Source of the DNA: Patagioenas fasciata
Lineage: Eukaryota > Chordata > Aves > Columbiformes > Columbidae
Assembly: GCF_037038585.1 (NCBI RefSeq)
Contig: NC_092520.1
Coordinates: 120,139,001-120,203,000 of the forward strand
Direction of reading: 5' to 3'
DNA: 64,000 nt
The notes beneath the pieces are model-generated. The model was not told the DNA's origin, searched no databases, and saw nothing but the letters and a program-made list of their open reading frames with translations. The first letter of the stretch is position 1. Every line of letters begins with the position of its first letter. The translations under genes were made by a program, and so were the position numbers. Below, piece after piece: positions 1 through 13,600 of this stretch.

Positions 1-1956
1 ACTAGACACATGTGCACACACACACAGACAAGTGGCCTTCAAATGTGAACCCAAGAAATGCATCTGATCTTTTCCTTTGGTTAGACCGAGCTAAGTTGAA
101 GCACACCCTCTTCAATAGGCTTTTCTGATATATTTTCAAGGCACAAACACCTTCTATTGTCCCTTGATGGAAATGAGCCTGTACAACCATGATGTTTTTA
201 GGCCACCAGGAAAACTGCTAGTTCCCCATCTTCTTTAGTATCCTCTTTCCCTCTATATTGGTCAGTATTACAGTTTTTCCCCTGCATTTTAACTCTAGAT
301 TTACAATTCACTCTTCTGGGGTGTACAATTGCTAAAAGGAACTAAAAGACATAGAACTAAAAGGCACAGAAAACACAGAACTAAAAGACTGTCTCACTTG
401 AAAACCAGCAGAGAAAAATACATGCTTGTAGGGTGCAACTAGTCTTATCTTAAATTAGATGTCTATGCTTGATCAAATTATGCCTAATCCCAGAAATATT
501 TATCTACTGTATAAGACCACTGCTAATTCAGAGGTAGCTGTCAGAAGTTAAATAAGACAAAACCTAACTGAAGTTTTTGATACAAATTACTCTCCAGTTT
601 GAATGCTGTAACTAAAAAGTAACTATAGACAAAGTGAAAACAAACCACACAATTTCCCAATTAATTCTTGAGCACAGGTTCATCAGAGGTCTTCCAAGAC
701 ATCTGTTGTTCATATTCTTTTCCTCCTCAGAGAGGCATCCAGTTCTTATTTCTATAAATTAGGCCATTTCTTTTTCAGTCAGTTTCCTTTCTCCCTACCC
801 ACTCAGCCTGATAAATTGGATTTTTCTTTTACATGACGTCCCCTCCTCCTGTCCTTTTTCCATGATCAGCAGTTCGTTCATCATTTCATGACTTTTGCAT
901 CTCAAACACTGCTTTCTCTTTTCTATTTCTGGGAAATTCCATTATTCTCAGCTTCAGCCTTTTGAAGAGAAGAAAAATTGAAGTGCTCCTTCCATCTTCT
1001 CTTTTTCCATGTCCCTGTGCTGTTCCCATGTGAAGAGGCACTCCCTTCATTAAAAGACTTCCATCAGGAGTTTCAATTTAAAGCAAGTGATGGATATGGC
1101 TCTACATTCAATTGTTCAACAACGTAAACAGGTGAGTCCTGACTCATGCTATTAAACACATCGCACAGATTAACTCCCATGTAATCCATGGACCATTGTG
1201 GACTATATTGCACCTTCTTCCCTCCAGTTGTTAACAGATGGTTTACATGAAGATTTCTATCAAAGGAATCAAGTCTACAATCACCTGTCTGAACTCCCTG
1301 TTCTTTCGTATTATACCCAGAAACTCTCATGATAGCAAGCAAAAGTGAATTACAGACATAGACATTCCTGTAGACTGAACATTCTGAATGAAAGAATTGA
1401 AGCTGGATTCTTCCCTGGAAAGGGATAATTTGATCAGCACCCTTTCAGAAGCACAGACAGTAACAGACTTGTGATCAATTGAAATTACCTTTATATGACC
1501 TGGACAAGATTTCTAAACAAAAGAACCAAGTTTCTGACTACAACACTTACACCCACAGAGCAGTGTCTTCTGCTATGCAGGATCAAAGCAAGAGCTGAAA
1601 CAATAAAAAATACTCTCCACAGTTCTATTTCACCCTTTCCAACTCTGAAGAGTCTCTTGGAAAATGAAGGCAGACAAACTACTACTCTGATTTTGATTAC
1701 AAATTTTATTCAACACTGAATGCTACAGCAAAGATGTAATAAATCACCTGAAAGAAATGAAGTTCCCAAAGCCACCATGCTGAACCATATTAACTTAGAT
1801 GTGACCCCAACAAATGTTTGACAGTGCATATCAACTAATTCTAACATTAGATTCTCTAACCTGTTATATTTCTTTAGGTCTCGTTTCTTGGAAGAAAACT
1901 CTGGTTTGGAATACAAGTTTCCTTTCATATAACCCTGAAACAACATAGGATATAGG

Positions 1957-2035
1957 TGAAATTAAAAACAAAAGCAAACAAAAAGCCCCACAACAAACAA
2001 ACAAAAAACCCACAAACAAACAAAAAAAAAATCCC
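1957..2035 (+). repeat. A-rich CAAA-type simple repeat
   Basis: Degenerate AAAC/CAAA units in intron 3. Similar short A-rich stretches occur at 5,728-5,752, 19,352-19,425 and 39,089-39,130. Confidence 0.8.
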
Positions 2036-5000
2036 CACACCTAAATACTGGGGATTTCTGCAGCTGAAAACCTACTTCAAAACCAGAGATAAATTCTAGC
2101 TTTAGATCAGCTCCAATGTTGGAGAAAAACCCTGACACCATGAGGGTTCTCTAAATAATTAGATTCCTTCAGCTCCCACTTCCATGTTCAAGCACAATAA
2201 GAAAAAAGTGCATCTGTTTACTACCTCTTTTATTTCACACCATTAGTGTTGTCAGGATGAAGGCCTTGCAGCCTGCTGATCAGTATGGAGCTCCTCCTGT
2301 GTCATACTAGAGCCCAAAATGGTTCAGCTTTCACACACAACCAGAAAACACAATATAGATTACTGTACCACAACAAACTCTATATAGATTATTGAAATAA
2401 AATCTATCACTAAGAAAAGATACACTGAAAAATTAATCCAAACCTAAGCAAACTCTAACAAATACATTTGACTAATAAACATTACCAGACCAGTCCTTCA
2501 GCTGAATACTCAGTCTTTGCATACTATAGACATTGATCAATTAATTAGGGCCAAATGTTAGGTTTCAGATACATTTTAGATTTAATTTGGTTGTCTTTAT
2601 CACTGTTGAGCTAAGGAATGGAGGGGGGGAAAAAAGGAAGAAAGAAACATTATGCTAACACTAGAATACTTGTAGATATGGAACATTCAAATAGTTCTCT
2701 GTAAAATAATATACCTGATTACCTACAAATACTGTTGTTCTTGTTTCTCCACCATTGACAAATTACGATGATCTCCACCTTAACCTGACTTGGTTTGAAT
2801 AGCCTCACCATAATTGCATCCATCCTATGTCCAACGTGTCAACCAGCTACTTACTTAATAACACAGGGTACCTACTAGACAAAAACATAAGGAATTAAAA
2901 CAGATAACTGTCATAGACTAAACATATAATGTACAAGATACTGTAAGGTACTTTAAGGTTAAATTTTGACACAGGAAAAACATCATTAAAAGACATATAT
3001 AACAGGTCATCATTCAGCCAAATAAGAATGATAAATAGATATTACTCAAAAATATGGGTGTAAGGTGCTCAAACTTCTTTCCAGGACAGATAATATACTA
3101 TGTTTTGCAGAATGAGAGTAAAGAAAGATTTAAGAAAATAGCAAAGCATCTTACTAGGCTAAGACATAAAACTGCAGAGCCTATTAGAGACCTCTGTTCT
3201 CCCATATCCCAGTCTGCTGTGTTCTGAGACAGTGTGACAAAGTAGCAAGACAGATTCATGGCTCAGCTTCAACAGACAGATCAATCAAACTCCACTCAGA
3301 AAGAATCTCCGAGTATGATCCTAGCATATATATTAGAATTGTTTTAAATATCTTTTCCTCGGGGTGGGGAAAAGCAAAGCAGAAAGAAATCTATTAATAT
3401 CTCTAACATTATTTTTCTAATTTATTAGTTGGATACAGTTTTCAACAGCCAGACTAAATTTTATATCAGCATTTGTTTTAGGTTGTCAATTCAGGAATAC
3501 GTTTTAAAAGAAGTATTAACCGTTCAGGCTATTTCTATTTATAAGGGAAAGAATGCTTTCAAATAGCTTTTGTCATGAAAAAAAAAAAAATTGAGGTGAT
3601 ATTTTGTAAGCCCACAAGCTGTAGGCAGTTATATCTTAATATATGCAGTTCCTCTGGGAATTCAGGGGCTGGGGAGGATAGGTAAAGAATCTGAAGTAGT
3701 TTAGGTCTTTTGCACAAAGAGAACTGCTGAGCAGGGAGGTCACTAACTAGTTTTCACTGAATGTTTAAGAAGACGCTTCAGTATTCTATTTTGTTGGTGG
3801 TATTATTATATACAATGGGATTTCCTATTTCAGCACACAGTATTATTACTATTTATGTGGTCATAGTGTAACACTTAACTGAGTAATACATATTCATATT
3901 CTGAAAGAATATGCTTGGAATGACAACAGTTTATGCATAGCCTACAATTTTTGGCAATATAGAGAAGAACACATTCTGGCAAAAGAGTGCTCTCTTCCAG
4001 CTCCATTTTTATTAGCAAAGGTCATAAAACATCCTGCTCATTAAAATCTGAATAACTTCCACTGGGAGTGCACTTTTCTGAAAGTGTTCTCCTACAGCTG
4101 GTGGCAAGATAGATCTGCTAGCTAACCAGAGCTCTAATAGGACATTACAAAATCCACAATGCAGCATGAAGGCAGTTGCATAATCAGAGCAATGATTAGC
4201 AACTCTGCTAAAAAACGGTAAGGGCTTCAGCAAAACCAAGTAGCAGGTAACGAACAAAATAAGCCAACATTGTCAGTCTGGGGTCCTGAATGAATGTTTG
4301 TACATTATATTATTGTTTCCATTGCAAGGAGGCTAAGAATAGATCCATGACAAAGGCAGTACCATATAAAATGAGACCATAAATCACAGGTACTAGAAAT
4401 GGCATCGTTAACTGTAGCACAGGACTCCAGTATGGATTACCATGCCCATGCCTCAGTTCTCCGTGCTGCTGCAGCACTCCTCAAGCCCAGGCAGTCTTAT
4501 GATACATGTCTAGCCTAAGAGGTCTGTGGTACCTCTATGTCAGGGCCATGAGTGAACTAATTGACCTTACTTGCCCTGATCAGCCTTGCCTGGAACATCC
4601 ACCCGCGCACTCTGCCCATGGGCCCAGAGACCCGATTTCAGCCCATGTCAGGGCCACCAGTACCTGCCTCAGCAACCTTGTAGGAGTGCTCATCTCCAGT
4701 CATAGTGCAGTGATGCTTCTGCCTGGCCACAGATCTTACTGATCCTGATGCTAACCTTGACCTGCAGGCTTGGCATCCCAATCTAAATTATATACAGCCC
4801 TGCCACCACTGAAGTTTCAGGCCATCACCTATTTTCAAGTTTGACTCTTACAGTAGGCCAATCCAATCACCCCACTCATGCAGAAGACCCAGGGACTTAA
4901 TGGCTGATGCTTAGAGGAATGATTTGGCAGATTGTTATAGAATCTTTCTGGGTAGGAGTTCTAGAGATTTCCCTCAGGCAGCTCCTACTGTGCCTAGTCT

Positions 5001-7017
5001 GAGCAATTTGGATACTTAAATACATTGATTAACATCCTAGTTGAAGAATCTGGCCTTTATCTCTAAAGACTCCTCTAAGTAGTTCATGCTGCAAGATAGA
5101 TTACTCTGTACATAGGTAAGACATTTGCAAATAGTCATTAGAAAGTGTGTTTTGTATGTAGTTAAGATAATCAATAGCAGTGAATTATGCATGTGCTGGG
5201 TAGTCACCAACAGTCACAGCCACAGCTGAGCAGAGCTCAGAGATTCTCATCTGATTCAGATGAAGATGCTGCTGCAAGGACTCTGAAATGGAGCCTCCCA
5301 TCACCATCCAGACAGTGACAAACTGTCCTGTTGAATAGATTCAACCCCCCATAGGACTATTACTCTATATTAAGCTCTCAATAAATTAGTTTGTCTTTCT
5401 AAAAAACATTGTCTGTGACTCTGTTTGCCATAAATTCATGAAGAAATAGGTAAACACTTTGATCTAGAATTGCACATTGGAGCAACGTTGATTTGTATAG
5501 ACGTAGCAGCACTTCTGTATGTTAACTAGCTTGCTATACTGACCTCTCCAGTACATTGGCTGTTTCAGTTAGTTCAGACAAAATGTGTGAAAGTAGATAT
5601 AAATTATAATTTCTATCCTATTTCCAAGGTATAGGACACAAGAAACACGAAGTGTGACACCCCTACTCCTATTTGCAGTAAAATCTCGGGCAGCTCTGAC
5701 TCACTGGTATCTAGCTCCACACACTGAAAAGAAAAACAAACAAACAAACAAACTTTGTAAGATGTAACAATGACGTGTAAACTTTCCACTGTTTCAAACT
5801 AAAACAGCAATGGAAAATTCAAAGTTCTGCTCGTACAGATACTGTCAGTTACGCCGCATTGCTCACACTTAATGGTAAGATGTAATGCACAATTTTTTTT
5901 AAGTTTTATTTATTTGTGTCAAAGGATCACTACTGGTCTCAGATGTGGGGAAAACAAACTGTCATTTTTATACTACATTGAAATTTATTACATTAAAAAT
6001 CCTTAGAAATCAACATTAAATTGAAAACTTAATTCATTTTCTGTTATTGTGATTTAGATATATCTATATTGTAAAGTTCCCAAAGAAGTACTAAAGAAAA
6101 TTGCATTATCTAAAACCTTACTGAAGGTGTATGAACATTCTTAAGAATCTGTCAAGTCTCTAAAAAAACATGGGCCTTCCTGGAAGCAGATTAAAGATTC
6201 TGTTCAAAGTACTTCTATGAGCAGATGACTGTAGACTTACCTTAACAAACCAGATAGGCTGAAGGATTAAAAATCAATGCTATATTTTTCCACTGGAAAC
6301 AACCTGAAGTTAAAAGACCCTTTTTACATCATACTGAGCGTTATTACATTGTAAATCCAGAAACAAATAATGGAGCTGTATGAACAGGCACTGGGGAACA
6401 GAAAATTGATTGAATACGTTATTGTAAGTAATTTGGTGATTTTGTGATTGGTTTTGTCACCTGGAAGGATGGAATTGGGTAATCAAATTTAGTCCTATGT
6501 TGTAGTTTGTGAGAATGACTTGTAACACCTTGACAAGTTCCCTCTTGAAACCTACTTACCTGTCCTTAGAGAAGACCATTTTGGTTTCTCTGACACAATT
6601 ATTCTTTTCAGCCCACAGTGAATCACTGCATATCTATAACTGCATTTTTGTATTAACTTGGTCCTTTACATGTCTTCATCCCTGGTGTTCAGCCCCATAA
6701 AAACCTCATAATCAGAAAACAACATTTTGCTGAACAAGTCAAAACTTGCTTACATTATTCAGCTGTACTATTCTAGTGGAGTTGTGCTAGGCTAAACAAT
6801 CAGAACATAAATCTCCAGATCATCTTGCCTGCCTTTTCAAATGAGATAGCATAACCATATATCAGCTCATTTCCTCTCCCAGTTCTGTCAACATTATATT
6901 AAAGCATTCTTCCACTGGAGGGTTTTTGACAGAAATGGGTTAGATAACACATAAGCATCATACATACAGATCTGAACCCAACTCAACTGCAGCCAAAATG
7001 GCTTGTCTGACAACAGG

Positions 7018-7115
7018 GTTTGTGTTTGTTGTTTTGGTTTTGTGGGGTTTTTTTGTTGCTTTTGTTGTTGTTGTTGTTTTTGTTGTTGTTGTTGTTTTTG
7101 TTTGTTTATTTTTCC
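7018..7115 (+). repeat. GTT/TTTTG-rich simple repeat
   Basis: Two runs of four to five GTT units within T/G-rich DNA, ending 170 bp before the 7.3-kb CR1. Confidence 0.85.
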
Positions 7116-7283
7116 TATAAAGTAAAATCTCCATGCTCCTTATGATTTTAGTAGCTCTTCTCTGCACCTCTTCCATCTTGAATTCATCTCGCTTAAAGAG
7201 TTTCAGCTGGACTCCCATCCCACCTTGTACAGTATCACTAGTTCTACTTACTGGTGGCAAATTTTTAATGTTATGCACCATAT

Positions 7284-7681
7284 AAAAGAAAGGCTGCGGG
7301 AGCTGGGTCTCTTTAGTTTGGAGGAGACTGAGGGGTGACCTTATTAATGTTTATAAATATATAAAGGGGGAGTGCCACGAGGATGGACCCAGGCTCTTCT
7401 CAGTGGCAAACAATGATAGGACAAGGGGTAATGGGATCAAGCTGGAACACAAGAAGTTCCACTTAAATTTGAGAAAGAACTTCTTCTCAGTGAGGGTAAC
7501 AGAGCACTGGAACAGGCTGCCCAGGGGGGTTGTGGAGTCTCCTTCCCTGGAGACATTCAAAGCCCGCCTGGACACATCCCTGTGCGACCTCTCCTAGGCA
7601 TTCCTGCTCCAGCAGGGGGATTGGACTAGATGATCTTTTGAGGTCCCTTCCAATCCCAAACATACTGTGATACTGTGATAT
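7284..7681 (+). mobile_element. CR1 LINE, 5'-truncated 3' end
   Basis: About 400 bp of the CR1 reverse-transcriptase C-terminus and 3' UTR: AGGCTGCGGGAGCTGGGTCT, GGACAAGGGGTAATGGGATC, GGCTGCCCAGGGGGGTTGTG, GAGTCTCCTTCCCTGGAGAC. It ends in the tandem tail ACTGTGATACTGTGATA. It is well preserved and of the same subfamily as the copy at 47.5 kb. 5' truncation is the norm for CR1. It cannot move by itself. Confidence 0.95.
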
Positions 7682-10600
7682 AAAGAATGGCTAGTCCATA
7701 ACTGTATGTTTGTACTTCATCCTTTTTATCTCTATCTCTTCATTCCTCTCAGCTGTTCTTCCTTTATACAACCTTCTCATTCAATTGAGATGGTATTTGT
7801 TTAATATTGGGATCACGCCACACTGCCTCTGAACAACAGCCCCAGTTGTGCATATTCTGTTTGTACTTGGCATCTAAAGTACCAGGAGTTTTAACATTCT
7901 TCGGGAAGTGTTTTAGCATTTGAATTATTGTATTCTCAGACTCTTGATAAATGTGCTGGCTTTTCACTGATCAATCCACTTGCTATTCTTAACAGGCTCT
8001 TTGCTGATTCCTAATTCCATTTTACCTAGTTCTGTAGCCCTATCCTTCATTATCCCTTTCACTCCTCCATCTCACTAGTCCTTTTGCTTAGGATGAAAGT
8101 CAACTTTAGAACTTTGAAGTAAGTACAAGCCCCTTTAACATTAAATTTATTGAGCTGTGCAATCAACCTGACTTCATTAAATAATTCCCTTAAATTTCTC
8201 AAAATTTCATTGTTTAAATAAATCAACGGGAAGGAAAATCAAAATAGGTCTGCAGTGAAAGTTAAGTTGAACTGATGCGTGATACGTTAATCTAATGGGG
8301 CTATTTGGGTTTTTTTAAATATTTTTTTTCAGTACTTACAAAATCAAACATTATAGTTTTTTTGCCCAGCAATTATTTAGTAATGAATTCAGACTGCTAT
8401 TGCATCCAGAAACAACTGAACTTTATGCTGACCTTCACACTTTAGCTGAGAAAATTACAAGCCCAAAACTGACCAGATATTTTTCAGCAAAAAAGTAAAA
8501 TTCCTTTTAACTAACAACTCCACTGTGCAGTGCAGACAGCAAAGGTAAAAAGCCATGCCAGATGTGACATGCTACACTGATAAGAAGGTGGTGCAAAAGA
8601 TGGTTAACAAAAAACAGAATGAAAGTAAGAGTCTAAAAAAGAAAGTAAGTCATTTAAAGTAATGATTATTTCAAAGAACATTAGTAGCAAAATTACCTAT
8701 ACAGACAGAAAACTTACCGAATTTATCTAAATTGGCAACTAAGTTTCCAGAAAGCCATCACATATGATTGTACCATCTTCTCTTTTCATGAAGTAAAAAC
8801 AGTATTAAACAATCATTTGGCACTCAAAGTGTTTCTTCAAACAATTGCCTACATTATTTTATACTAAAAACTATACTGAAACTTACTGAAAAGTTCTCAA
8901 TAAGTTTTCCATCATAGTTATGGGAAACATTAACTTCACACAATGATACCATTCCTAGAAAAATATCTCACAGCATTATTTTGAAAATCTCTGTTCATAA
9001 TAAGACCCAGTCCTAGGAATACATAGGATATCCTATGTATCCTATATAGGGAGTTGCTTTACAAATAAAACAAAAGAAAAAAAAAAATCAAAGCCTCAGG
9101 AAACAACACTATGCAAAAGTAAAGAGGAATTTAAACCAAGTCCGTTCCACTCCTAACACAAATTTGTTATGGAGCCATCTCATAGCCAACAAATAGAGCT
9201 GTTACGACATGATCTATCTTCCCTTATGGAACAACAAGCACTTGTGTTCTAAGCAGTTATTACCTCTCACTTCCATAAAATGTCTGTTTTCATAAGCTCT
9301 GGAGCTCTTGGATGCTCTTCTGAAGAGCCTGATGCCTGTCAAGTGTGTCTCCCACTGAAAGGTAGGGAGGTTTTGCCATGAAAGTCCTGGAATAACTAGA
9401 GGAACAAACATCTTTGAATCATGCCACCCATTGCCAGCTTTAGGATCGAAAGGTTCCACATATCACTTAAGTCTCCATTTTAAAAAAGTTTTCTCAGTAA
9501 AGTGTCCCAGGTCTATGACAGTTCTATCTGTTGTTGCAGAAGGAAAAATCCTCTATATATTTTCTTGTGTCTTTATTGCTTGCCTCAGTTCTGTTTTGAT
9601 AAATTATCCTCTTCTGTTTCCAATATTTGTCTCTTCCTTCATTTTCAGTTTCTTCTTCAACTTTGTCATCATGGTCATGTATTTCCACAAATTACACTCC
9701 CAGTGCAAAAATCTGTGTCTTATGTTCTCTTATTTTGTAGACAACTGTGACTATTTGAGTGATATCCAAAACCTTCACTCAATTTTCGTCCTACCCTATG
9801 AACTGCAGCAACATTTCCACTGCATTTTAGGCCTTCATCCCCTCTTTTGGCGAGGTGGGAGGAATTTGTGGAAAACAAAGAGCTTTCATCAGATACAGTT
9901 TTGGCATCTAAAAATTTAAGACAACCTTCTTCAAAACAAGCATCCAAAATAAATTCTTTCATCTGCTGACTTCTGTCATTTTGGCTTCACAGTTTAAAGT
10001 GGGTTTTTTTCCTGCTAACAAAAGTACCTTAGCACCACAATGCTCCAAGGAATTTTATACAGATTCCTGCTAGCATGCTGAGGATCAAAATACTCAGTTT
10101 ATTTCAGATTAGGATATACAGGAACCCATTAGGACCCAATTTGTTAGGATTAGATATTGAAAATGCATACTGCTGAACAGGTCAATTTAGGGAGAATAAA
10201 GGTTTGGCTGCCAGCAGATAATCAGTTTAACAGCCAAAGTACACAATATCCTAATCTGCCGGCATGCAGTGCATTAAAATACTCTGCTTTTCTACAGAAA
10301 AACATTTCTGCAATGCTTTCTGTGGATCTCCCAGACAGCTATTTGGGAAGAAGCGATTAGCACATAGCCTGTAATGTCTTCGGGACAGCTCTGTTGCCTG
10401 CACAGTATCAAGCACTAGTGCTTTAGGATTCCATGACTTTTTAAGAATGTGCTAGGTCAAACATTCGGGTAAATATACAGGAATCAAATTTGTCACAACT
10501 GCACTCTGCTGTCTCTACTCACCTATAAAAGAAAGGTAAGAAAAAGTAAAGTAGAGAGAAGAGCAATTAATTGATCACAATTCTGTAATGAGCCTGGAAT

Positions 10601-13600
10601 ACAATCAAAATGGTCCAGCTTCCTTCCCTGTGTTCTCTTCCCAACTCCACATCAATCCGATGTGACAAATTTTGAACTAAATTGAACATTCTCACACTTC
10701 CACTGCACTCGGGTCAAGATTACACTGAAAAGCTTTCAGAAATTAAAACTTGTGTTTGCAAATTGTCAGTCAAAGTAAAAATACTACAGTTCGAGCCAAT
10801 TTATGTCAACTATTTCATGACAGGTTCACATTTTATAAACTACCTCCAATTTTTTGAATTCTGACGAACATGAGCCAGTATTACTATGGGTGCCTAATTA
10901 AGTTGCTAAAACCTTATGGCTATACTTTCAAGCTAATCTGCAGACTTTAGAATCAGTTTAGATGAGAGTTAAGTCTTAGAAATCCATTCAAAAACTAAAA
11001 ATATTTCATCTTTTAGTATAATGTAGCCTTTTATCCACCCAACTTGTTTCTATCCTGATAAATTAATGAAATTGCTCTTGCATAGTTCATAGCAATATGT
11101 ATTAGACTTGCGGATTTTTCTAAAGCCAGACAAGAAGCAAGACCAATTTTTCCACATAAAGATGGATAAGCTAACTGTAAAATAAGTAACTTTAAGAAAA
11201 GCAAAGTAACATTAAGCAAGAACAGACTCAAGCAATGGAAACTACATAAATGAAATACAGCTGAGAAAAATCTGCATAAATTAGCAGAACATATCTTTAT
11301 AATAATACCAGTAGATTTCCAGTTATTTTTAAAAACCTCTCTTGGCTTTGTCAGCCTTTCATGCTGCTCTTGTGCACTCAAAATCCCCTTTGTTCTGTCC
11401 TACCCTTAAATTAATTTACTGTCTTTTTTAATATTCCTTCTGTCATTGCATGCTAATGAGAGTCAGATTGCCATGAATTATCAAGAGTTACTAAATTCAA
11501 GCTAGTCCTGTCCAGGACGAAGAAACAGGAGACGAGTTTGCCTAAATCAACCATTTTTATTTGAATAATACTCTATTCAGCATCCTTTATTAACAAAACC
11601 TGTTACTGTGGTATGGATTTGGCTTCAAAGTCACAGCTGATGTAATAAAAATATATTCATTTTCCTAGTTTAATCCTAAGATCTTTAGAAAACCATTAAT
11701 ATTTGTCAGTTAAACCACAAGGACTTTTTCAATTAGGTCTACAACCTGTCCAAGACTGAGGTACCATTAAAAATATAGCTATAGTCAGCTGAAAACTCAG
11801 CTTACATAGAAGCAGAAAGAACAAGGTTCATGAACAACCTCTAATAAGTAACATGCAGGCTTGAGTTTATGTTGGGTTATTACTTCTGATTACTTTTAAC
11901 AAAATTACGACTGAAAACTAAACCCATAGTACTTGTGGACAAACTGCCCCAAGAAACTAGAAGTATGAGAATACTGACTTCATACACTGCTGTTTTTCTC
12001 ATGAATTCAACATAAGGGAAATGTAATTAATGGGACTTACGTCCTACTTTCTTGACTACATTATTATTACTGGTGAAAAAAGTAAATGTCAGATGGATGC
12101 AAAAACCCACTCCCAATCAGAATGCTCTCTTTTTGCACCAGTGTAAATAAATAATTATCTAGAAGAGAAAGACAAATAAGAATCAACTCCAATCAATTGC
12201 AAGGTGAATAAGGAAGAATTCAGAACAGGTTGAGTGCCCTTCTACTTCCTCTAATTGTTCACAGAATTAACTTCTCAGTCTTTCCACTAGAACCACTCAG
12301 TTTCCTCCAAAGAGGTCTCAAACGTTTCCAGAATAGGTTTGACTCCATAGAAATAGGTAGACCTCCATCACCTGTTTGGAAGCCACTGCTAATGAAGCTT
12401 AGCAGTGTAAAAAGGAAACAGAAGATTTGTTTATTTTTTATTTTTGTCCTGCCATATAGTTACTTTGCACTTTTCTGTTGAATTCAAAAGAAAAATCATA
12501 TGGTGATTTCTGGAAAGAAATCTGTAATGAGTTGTCTGATTGTTTATCTCATCATATATTAATTACAGCATATAATCATAGTTTTAGCCTAAAGCAAGCC
12601 TTCACAAATAAGAACATTTGTAACAATGAGTAATCAGCCGTTTGCTATGTGTAAGATACAGTTTGATGATTACTTTTTTCAGCTCCTCAGCACAATATAA
12701 GTGAGTTCAAACCCCCTTGATCTGGTAACACCCTTTCATTCCCAAAATGAGGCAAAGCTGTAGCCTTCCTCAGATCCCTTCCTTCCCTTGAAGACCAAAG
12801 CACACTGAGGATGATGCAGACTGAGGTCTCCTCCCATCCTGGAGTCACAACATGATAAAGGTGTGCAACTGGAACTCAAAAGCATCTGGGAGATTTAGTT
12901 TAGAAATATCTCAATACTCTTAGATTTCTGAGCAACAACTGGTAAGAGAAAGAAAACAAGGAATGGGAGATTGTCACGTATCTCCTACCGGTAAGGTATG
13001 TAGAGGTAAGTGACAAAGAATGCTGGGGTCTTTTCTGTAGATCTCCCCTGATTGGTTTGGGAAGGATGGTCTTGAGGCAGCCTGCTGTCATGAAATTTCT
13101 TTTCTGAGCCCTAGCATACACACCTCTGAAACATGAGGAATAAGGTGATAAGCTCATGGAGGATTGCTGTGAACCATAATTAACATATGTACCTAGCTGC
13201 ACTTTTTTTTAATGGGAAAAAAAGAAAAAAAAAAAAGTTCATAACCACAGTGTCTTGCCTGTGAATCACTTCTAGTTGCCAGTGCACGTACTTCAAAATG
13301 CTTTTAATGAGTTTGTTGGGGAGTTTCTGGACTGTATCTTGCCCTAGTTTACCGGTATCAAACATGCTTTAGGACACTTGGCTGACACTTTTTGATGATC
13401 ACAAAGCCATAGTTAACATCAGGAATGTAGCAATAAATTGCTTAATTAGACCAAATGTATGTAGGTGCATTTGCACTTTGCTCAAATATAATAATGCTTT
13501 GTGAAAGCTGGAATAGCTCTGTGATTAATATGGCCAATCTATTAACAAAAGCTAAACTTCAGGAAATAAAAACCAACTTATTTTTCAAGGAAGTGAAAAA

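Larger units (their letters stand above)
1..7283. other. GABRG3 intron 3, left segment
   Basis: AT-rich intron with no exon recognised. A short CA run stands at the left edge. Purine-rich DNA at about 650-1,350 reads as a weakly protein-like, stop-ridden minus frame. A GC-richer block at 4,430-5,410 ends with an AATAAA and could be a decayed LTR. GABRG3 exon 4 was looked for on the minus strand and not seen. Confidence 0.6.
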
